Made by a program: the position numbers and the translations under genes. The notes beneath the pieces were generated by a model. The model worked only from the letters and a program-made list of their open reading frames with translations, was not told the origin of the DNA and did no database searches. Shown in pieces: positions 58,877 to 64,000 of a DNA stretch of 64,000 nt. The first letter of the stretch is position 1, and every line of letters starts with the position of its first letter. The DNA is from Malassezia japonica (lineage: Eukaryota > Basidiomycota > Malasseziomycetes > Malasseziales > Malasseziaceae), in assembly GCF_029542785.1 (NCBI RefSeq), contig NC_083374.1:620001-684000 (forward strand). The letters run 5' to 3'.

Positions 58877-60076
58877 ATGCGTGCTTGTGCTATCCCCCGC
58901 AACGGCCTGCGCGCCGCTACGCGCGCCGCTTCGCGCCAGACCCCCGCCCGCTCCATGAGCGTTCTTGCCGCTCGTGCCCCGCGCCCGGCTACTGCCCGCA
59001 CCGCCGCTGTGCCCGCCATGGTCCGCGGCTACAAGACGCTTGACTTTGCCGGCACCCCCGAGAAGGTGTACGAGCGTGCTGACTGGCCCCTCGAGAAGCT
59101 CCAGGACTACTTCAAGAACGACACCTTCGCTCTGCTCGGCTACGGTTCGCAGGGTCACGGTCAGGGTCTCAACCTCCGTGACAACGGCCTGAACGTCATC
59201 ATCGGTGTCCGCAAGGACGGCGAGTCCTGGCGCCAGGCGCAAGAGGACGGTTGGGTCCCGGGAAAGAACCTCTTCAGCGTTGAGGAGGCTGCTACCAAGG
59301 GTACCATCCTCATGAACCTCCTCTCGGACGCGGCCCAGACCTCGACCTGGTCCGAGCTGCAGAAGTTCGTCACCAAGGGCAAGACTCTCTACTTCTCGCA
59401 CGGTTTCTCGATCGTGTACAAGGACCAGACCGGCGTCGTCCCCCCTAAGGACGTCGACGTGATCCTCTGTGCCCCTAAGGGTTCGGGCCGCACCGTCCGC
59501 ACCCTCTTCAAGGAGGGCCGTGGTATCAACTCCTCCGTCGCCGTCTTCCAGGACGTGACCGGCAAGGCCCTCGAGAAGGCCGTTGCCATGGGCATTGCCG
59601 TCGGCTCGGGCTACGTCTATGAGACCACCTTTGAGAAGGAGGTGTACTCGGACCTGTACGGTGAGCGTGGCTGCCTCATGGGCGGTATCCAGGGTATGTT
59701 CAAGGCCCAGTACGACGTGCTCCGTGCCAACGGCCACTCGCCGTCGGAGGCTTTCAACGAGACCTGCGAGGAGGCCCTTGAGTCGCTCTACCCGCTTGTT
59801 GCCCAGAACGGTATGGACTACATGTACAAGGCCTGCTCGACCACCGCCCGCCGCGGTGCCCTGGACTGGGCCCCCGAGTTCGAGAAGGCCTGCAAGCCCG
59901 TGTTTGAGCGCCTTTACCAGTCGGTTCGCGACGGTAGCGAGACTCGCCGCACCCTCGAGTTCGCTTCGCGCCCTACCTACCGCAAGGACTTTGACAAGGA
60001 GACGGACGCCATCGCCGACCAGGAAATGTGGCGCGTCGGCCACGTTGTCCGTAGCCTGCGCCCCAACCGCAAGTAA
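58877..60076 (+). CDS. ILV5: Ketol-acid reductoisomerase, mitochondrial
   Basis: Single exon, 399 aa, close to yeast Ilv5 (395 aa). An Arg/Ala-rich mitochondrial leader of about 45 residues (MRACAIPRNGLRAATRAASR) precedes the NADPH fold with LLGYGSQGHGQGLNLRDNG and GVRKDGESW. The knotted C-terminal domain has YSDLYGERGCLMGGIQGMF and the metal-binding acidic residues in FNETCEEALESLYPLV. It converts acetolactate and acetohydroxybutyrate to dihydroxy acids in isoleucine and valine synthesis. Codons are strongly biased towards C- and G-ending optimal ones, indicating high expression. It is the last clearly functional housekeeping gene before the AT-rich island. Confidence 0.97.
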   Translation: MRACAIPRNGLRAATRAASRQTPARSMSVLAARAPRPATARTAAVPAMVRGYKTLDFAGTPEKVYERADWPLEKLQDYFKNDTFALLGYGSQGHGQGLNLRDNGLNVIIGVRKDGESWRQAQEDGWVPGKNLFSVEEAATKGTILMNLLSDAAQTSTWSELQKFVTKGKTLYFSHGFSIVYKDQTGVVPPKDVDVILCAPKGSGRTVRTLFKEGRGINSSVAVFQDVTGKALEKAVAMGIAVGSGYVYETTFEKEVYSDLYGERGCLMGGIQGMFKAQYDVLRANGHSPSEAFNETCEEALESLYPLVAQNGMDYMYKACSTTARRGALDWAPEFEKACKPVFERLYQSVRDGSETRRTLEFASRPTYRKDFDKETDAIADQEMWRVGHVVRSLRPNRK

Positions 60077-60416
60077 ATGCGCGGCGAGCGATAGAATCTG
60101 ATAAATGCACGTGTCGTATAGGCAAAAATCGCAGATTAACATAAACATAATTTAGGCATGCGGGGAAAGAATAATTTAGACACCAGGCAGTACGCAGCTT
60201 TACAGTGTGGGGGGTGATGGTGCAATGTCTTGATTATGGGGTAGAAGCGCTTGCGATTTCTATTCAATTTCTTCTTCCCCTTCAATCCAGTGCTAGAGTG
60301 CGTTAACAATATCGCCACTATCCCTTTAGTATTTCTACATGCATCCAGAGAGTATTTGTAGATGTCGAAGGTTAGCAAATGTCACTTTATGCACCGTAAG
60401 GGGAACACGAAGCAAG

Positions 60417-61025
60417 TTACTCTGGTTTGGAACAAAAATGGCTTCCAAGTTTTGTCTGTAATTCCTCGCTTAGAGATACCACCGTAGCAAGCATTCCAAT
60501 GATTTCCTTTGTTGGCTTTTTAACACACCCAGTGCTGTTGGTCAAGGTCGCTTCGTTACAGTCGCTTACATCAAGCAAGAACTCAATGCATCCCAATTGA
60601 GATTTTTATAGACTTCCATAACACTTCCATTTTGTTGATTGTTTGAAGGAGACAGTGAATAACTCTAAGTTCAGAAGGAAGACTGCCACAAGCATTTGTT
60701 ATGATGGACTGGAGTTCATTAGGCGCATTACCATCTCAAGCTGCATCGATGAGTTCAGAACCAACGCTGGAGGCCTCTTCAAAGCAAGCTTCTTTCTTTG
60801 GCATCGCAGTGTGGCTGTTCTTTACGCTGTATACGGCATCCGGGGAGCTTTGGACCAATAGTAACCCGTCAAAACCAGTCTTAAATGCAAGGTCCCGCCT
60901 GGATTTCCCCGTGAGCGTCACAGTCAGGATTGAGCGGTTATTGAATTTCATTTCTAAAGAAATCCGCAATGGCGTAACTTCTTCGTGGTTACATTCTACC
61001 AAATGTTTTCCAGCACAGGAGGCTC
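60417..61025 (-). pseudogene. Decayed coding fragment of unknown family
   Basis: The minus strand reads like protein for about 200 codons, but is broken. One frame gives EVTPLRISLEMKFNNRSIL and, later, FKTGFDGLLLVQSSPDAVYS until an in-frame TGA at 60736-60738. The same frame then continues with protein-like sequence (PSELRVIHCLLQTINKMEVL) to a run of five A (plus-strand T run at 60603-60607), after which coding character moves to another frame (LDVSDCNEATLTNSTG) ending at a TAA at 60417-60419. One stop and one homopolymer shift argue for a pseudogene, though a sequencing error in the A run or unusual splicing is possible. No family recognised. Confidence 0.4.
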
Positions 61026-61110
61026 ATTGCAACTATCCTGCACCATTTCCATATCTGTAGAGGATACCTTGGTTGGCAGCCTATATATTGCGTTCGTTTT
61101 GGGCTGTGTG

Positions 61111-61131
61111 TTTTTATTTTATTTTATTTTT
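61111..61131 (+). repeat. TTTTA simple repeat
   Basis: About four units of TTTTA/TTTTTA on the plus strand, inside the AT-rich island. Confidence 0.7.
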
Positions 61132-61414
61132 CCTCCAGAACTATCTACCTATCCCACTTCTGACATTAAGAAACACTTGATAATCTAGCTGATGTCTATA
61201 ATTCTTGTCTTGTCAGTCTCTCCAGCCTGTTTTATCACTTCGATGGAGCATTGTTCAAAGTCGAAGGAGTTCTTGTAATAACACTTCCGTCAATAATGGA
61301 CCGACATACATAAAAATTAAAACCGGATTTAATTTCCTAGCATTGTGGTTCAGCCATACTTGAGGAAAATAGAGCAAGAGGAAGATTATAGGTGGGGTGA
61401 GGGAGAGGAGTAAC

Positions 61415-61425
61415 GGGGGGGGGGG
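61415..61425 (+). repeat. Run of 11 G within a purine-rich tract
   Basis: Eleven consecutive G follow about 60 bases of almost pure purine (61363-61413), rich in GGGG and GAGG. It is a potential G-quadruplex or triplex former and a likely spot for length variation. Confidence 0.6.
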
Positions 61426-61475
61426 CAGTATATATAGGTTTGATTTTTGTCGTTCGTTTTGGGGATGTGGGGTGC

Positions 61476-61709
61476 CTACATGTAATCATCAATATGAATC
61501 TTGTTACATTTTAGGTGTGGCACTGTCTCGAGCATGTGACGATAGTGCTGCGATGAGATTGATGACAGGCACACAAACTCTTCGAAAATTACAAAACCCA
61601 AGACGGCTACCATTTTTAAGGGTGGTTTACTTTTAGGATCCTCAGTACTTAGAACAAATTGTACTATACCCCTGCTTTGGTTCTTATCTTGAATATAAAT
61701 GTATATCAT
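61476..61709 (-). pseudogene. Short coding-like fragment in the AT-rich island
   Basis: A minus-strand frame of 77 codons contains VLSTEDPKSKPPLKMVAVLG and ends HLKCNKIHIDDYM before TAG. It reads more like protein than its surroundings but has no recognisable domain and no good start context. Further upstream on the minus strand (about 61170-61290) another frame reads YYKNSFDFEQCSIEVIKQAG before a stop, so these may be remnants of one decayed gene or an element. Confidence 0.3.
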
Positions 61710-62059
61710 TTTCTACTTTAAAGTGTTGTGACAACCCCCTCTGCTGAGCGCCATTTAACTGAGCGTGTTGCACTATGTAAAGTGGGAATCAGTATGAGAA
61801 ATTTAGAATCGATCGGCTATTGAACAGCTTTGCATACCTCTATTGTTCGATATAAACAGCAGTTTCGAATGCCATCCAATGAAGGGTTCACTAGTGATCG
61901 ATGTGCGTTGGATAACGCGACGAGCAAAGTCCACGTGGCTGCTGCTACCATTTTGCGCGCCACGTGGGAGTTCGACTCCATTCTTGAAAATAGTCCGAAT
62001 TATTCGTTTTCGCACCATAACGAAACAACGATCTATAGGCCTCCACATTGACCAGCACG

Positions 62060-63133
62060 CTATGGCTTGGGGTGCATTTCCCTATACAGCTGCAATGGCT
62101 GCTGGCGCCTGCCCACGTAATGCGCGGTAGTATTGTGTTCAACGACCCATGCATTAACCTTGCCGTATGCAACAGATGAAAGAGCAGACTTCATGACAAT
62201 CGCGCTTTGGGCACCGCCATAAGCCTTGCTTATACCCGTGTCAATGACCAAAATCTTGTCGTCCTTGCACCGCCTTCGGATCCCGGAAAAGTGAGGTGTA
62301 TGTCCCATTACCATCCGATAAGACCCGAGGCCGTGCAAGGCATCCTGCACCAAAGCACATGCAGTAGTCTCGTCGTCTGTAGCGTACCCACGGTACCAAA
62401 ACGGTCCATCGGAGCTCCATAGCGCAAGCTCTGGCTTGGTAATGTTGTTCGGTAGGTCATACTCTTCGGAAGGGCTTGACAGAGCCTTGAGAAGGAGCGA
62501 ATGTCCAAGGTCATTGATGGCGTCTGTACCGATATTGGCCCAGTGAGGCGTAATTCCGCCGTGAACAAAAGTAATTGAGCTGTTTGTTACCCAGTCGTCA
62601 ACAATGCCACGCGCAGCCTTTGGAAGGAGTGCGACATTTGCCGTCACATTGTAATAGTCGAGCCATTCCTTTCCAAGCCACCCATCAATCGACATGGCCC
62701 GGCGGCGTCCCGCTTCGCCACCGAACGAATCAATGTCACCATTAGTAACATAGCGCCAGTCGTGCAAAGCATTCATCATTTCATGGTTGCCCAGCAAGTT
62801 AATGACTTGTCCGCCTGCCTTGGCGCTCTGTTCGCGCAGCGACTGGTACAACGTGTACAACTTGATCGTGTCATCACCACGATCAACTGTGTCACCTGTG
62901 CTCACCAGGATATCCTTCCCAGCGATCCACTTGGTCGAGTCTGGTGCAATGACACCTGTGTTGCGCAGGACGGCAAGTGCGTGGTCATAGTCGCCATGAA
63001 GATCTGCGACGCCAATGATGCGACGCTCAAACAACAGCGTCTCTTTATTCTCCGTCGAAGATGGAGCAAGCAGCCAAAAATAGGCGCCGACTAGCACCAC
63101 AGCCAGCGCACCGATCCGGCGCAAGGAAGGCAT
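62060..63133 (-). CDS. Calcineurin-like metallophosphatase, Shewanella-like phosphatase type, membrane-anchored or secreted
   Basis: Single exon, 357 aa. MPSLRRIGALAVVLVGAYFWLL is an uncleaved signal-anchor or signal peptide. The metal-binding motifs are all present: GVADLHGDYDHA, STGDTVDRGDDT, LLGNHEMMN, TFVHGGITPHW and MVMGHTPH. This set and spacing fit the Shewanella-like (SLP) branch of PPP phosphatases rather than purple acid phosphatases. Several Asn-X-Ser/Thr sites suggest a lumenal or extracellular domain. Base composition is clearly less GC-rich than in the housekeeping genes. It lies 27 bp downstream of a close paralogue on the same strand, next to the AT-rich island. Confidence 0.85.
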   Translation of the reverse strand: MPSLRRIGALAVVLVGAYFWLLAPSSTENKETLLFERRIIGVADLHGDYDHALAVLRNTGVIAPDSTKWIAGKDILVSTGDTVDRGDDTIKLYTLYQSLREQSAKAGGQVINLLGNHEMMNALHDWRYVTNGDIDSFGGEAGRRRAMSIDGWLGKEWLDYYNVTANVALLPKAARGIVDDWVTNSSITFVHGGITPHWANIGTDAINDLGHSLLLKALSSPSEEYDLPNNITKPELALWSSDGPFWYRGYATDDETTACALVQDALHGLGSYRMVMGHTPHFSGIRRRCKDDKILVIDTGISKAYGGAQSAIVMKSALSSVAYGKVNAWVVEHNTTAHYVGRRQQPLQLYREMHPKP

Positions 63134-63160
63134 AGACGGTCCGAGCGGTGAACCTCCACA

Positions 63161-64000
63161 TTACAAACCGAACCAGCTACGGAGTCCTTGGTCAGCCGGC
63201 TTCTTCCAAGGATGGACGTAATAAACCCTGTTGAGCACTCTTGCTGGTTCACCCAGTTGGTGTGCACTAATACGGTGGTATGCTGCCCAGTACCTGTCAT
63301 AAACCTTGGATCCATCATTGGACTGGGTCCATCCGGCGCCTAACTCGGACTCGAACACAAGCGCGCTCTGTTTTCCTCCATAGACACTGCTGATCCCCGT
63401 GTCAATGAGGATTCCAGTGCCGTTACAGCGCTTGACGATGCCGTCCATCTGGGGAGTGTGTCCCATGACCATATGATCATATCCCAGCGTGTCGAGCGCA
63501 GTCTTTATGGTAGGACAAGCCGTTTCGTTCTTCTCCAGGGCGTAGCCGCGGTACCGAAAGGGCCCGCTTCTCTCCCATAACGAGCGCTCCTCGTCAGTGG
63601 TATTGGCTGGTAGCGCTCCCGATGAATTAGGGTCTGCAAGCGCTTTGGAGAGCAAGGAGTGACCCAGCGCATTGATAGTGTCCGTACCAATGGCAGCCCA
63701 CTCGGGCGTGATTCCTCCGTGGACAAAGACCGCCGCGTCCATAGGGCCGTATTTGCATGCCTCCTTCGGAAGCAGCCGGACTGAAGCGGTGACATTATAA
63801 TGGTGAAGCCATTCTTTACCCAGCCATCCGTCGGTGGAGATAGCCTTGCGGCGCGCCTCGGCGCCTCCAAATGATTCAATGTCACCCGGCGCAACGTAGC
63901 TCCAGTCGTGCATAGCATTCATCATTTCATGGTTGCCGAGGAGCGTGATCACCTGACCACCCATCTTGGCGCTCTGCTCGCGGAGCGACTGGAAGAGCTG
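63161..64000 (-). CDS. Paralogous calcineurin-like metallophosphatase, 5' end outside window
   Basis: Partial gene: the frame is open to the window edge (minus strand 5' end missing), leaving about 279 codons. It has GGQVITLLGNHEMMNAMHDW, VFVHGGITPEWAAIGTDTI and HMVMGHTPQMDGI, closely matching the downstream copy; the first two metal motifs are expected beyond the edge. The C-terminus is longer than in the neighbour (ending ADQGLRSWFGL). The two genes are a tandem duplication that has diverged, judging from many substitutions between the aligned stretches. A role as secreted or surface phosphatases is inferred from the neighbour's signal-anchor. Confidence 0.85.
   Translation of the reverse strand, partial: QLFQSLREQSAKMGGQVITLLGNHEMMNAMHDWSYVAPGDIESFGGAEARRKAISTDGWLGKEWLHHYNVTASVRLLPKEACKYGPMDAAVFVHGGITPEWAAIGTDTINALGHSLLSKALADPNSSGALPANTTDEERSLWERSGPFRYRGYALEKNETACPTIKTALDTLGYDHMVMGHTPQMDGIVKRCNGTGILIDTGISSVYGGKQSALVFESELGAGWTQSNDGSKVYDRYWAAYHRISAHQLGEPARVLNRVYYVHPWKKPADQGLRSWFGL

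Larger units (their letters stand above)
61091..61463. repeat. Direct repeat CGTTCGTTTTGGG, two copies 360 bp apart
   Basis: The 13-mer occurs at 61091-61103 and 61451-61463. Both copies are preceded by a TATATA stretch (61083 and 61430) and a GGCAG or GGGCAG. On the minus strand each follows a coding-like fragment. Confidence 0.45.
60077..62059. other. AT-rich island of about 2 kb without an intact gene
   Basis: Base composition drops sharply after ILV5: in 61681-61740, for example, I count 17 G/C in 60 bases, whereas coding rows such as 34561-34620 are mostly G/C. Only short or interrupted open frames occur. It contains two decayed coding stretches on the minus strand, a TTTTA repeat, an 11-G run within a purine-rich tract, a 13-nt direct repeat 360 bp apart, and two CACGTG sites (61932, 61961) near the downstream phosphatase gene. 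Small fungal centromeres and subtelomeres both look like this; the sequence alone does not decide. Confidence 0.6.

Noticed and set aside
60643..61188. Short plus-strand open frames in the AT-rich island
   Set aside because: They are antisense to the better-supported decayed coding stretch and lack any conserved pattern.
1..64000. Transposons, CRISPR arrays, prophage or virus-derived genes, telomere repeats
   Set aside because: Looked for reverse transcriptase, transposase and capsid-like motifs, terminal repeats, regularly spaced repeats and telomere-type repeats on both strands; none seen.

Overview
This is nuclear DNA from a compact, GC-rich fungal genome. The gene set (BUD31, MED20, kynureninase, alpha-aminoadipate homoaconitase, WEE1, Sst2-type RGS, Zap1-type zinc-finger protein, REC8) is fungal. 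The dense layout and the tiny introns fit a basidiomycete yeast of the Malassezia type (Ustilaginomycotina). That placement is inference from gene content, composition and intron style, not a database match. About 36 protein genes and one tRNA gene lie on both strands with very little space between them.

Layout. 1-7.5 kb: TLC-domain membrane protein (cut by the window edge), UBA4, a Kap120/importin-11 karyopherin, vacuolar carboxypeptidase Y. 7.6-22 kb: SNF2/RING ATPase, ALKBH6-type dioxygenase, WEE1 kinase, a CAT-fold acyltransferase-like protein, an unknown protein, kynureninase, a small membrane protein, and the divergent ribosomal protein pair eS6/uS15. 22-36 kb: class-3 lipase, seven-finger Zap1-like factor, inositol polyphosphate multikinase, VPS52, ASE1/MAP65, Cdc11/Nud1-like LRR scaffold, riboflavin synthase, BUD31. 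36-54 kb: Sst2-type RGS protein, HDA1-type deacetylase, an unknown protein, MED20, NAA25, EME1, F-box-like protein, a tRNA gene with a probable intron, REC8, LTA4H-type aminopeptidase, MOD5. 54-60 kb: unknown small protein, ATG3, LYS4, ILV5. 60-62 kb: an AT-rich island with decayed coding fragments. 62-64 kb: two tandem secreted or membrane-anchored calcineurin-like phosphatases, the second cut by the window edge.

The strongest pattern is the introns. Twenty-four independently inferred introns are exactly 22 nt long and share one rigid layout: a 6-nt donor (mostly GTACGT), 7 nt of spacer, CTNAY as the presumed branch site, then four bases ending in AG. Four more are 23-24 nt. Each was placed because removing it restores a family-conserved protein. 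Ribosomal protein genes and a few other sites use longer introns (30-137 nt).

Gene packing is extreme. Two convergent pairs overlap by 4 nt at their stop codons, several others abut with 0-1 nt between, and one tandem pair (ZAP1-like then ARG82-like) has TAG directly followed by ATG. Divergent promoters are 32-410 bp; five of eleven contain CACGTG sites, and the LYS4/ILV5 promoter contains TGACTCA. I saw no transposon, CRISPR array, virus-like gene or telomere repeat.
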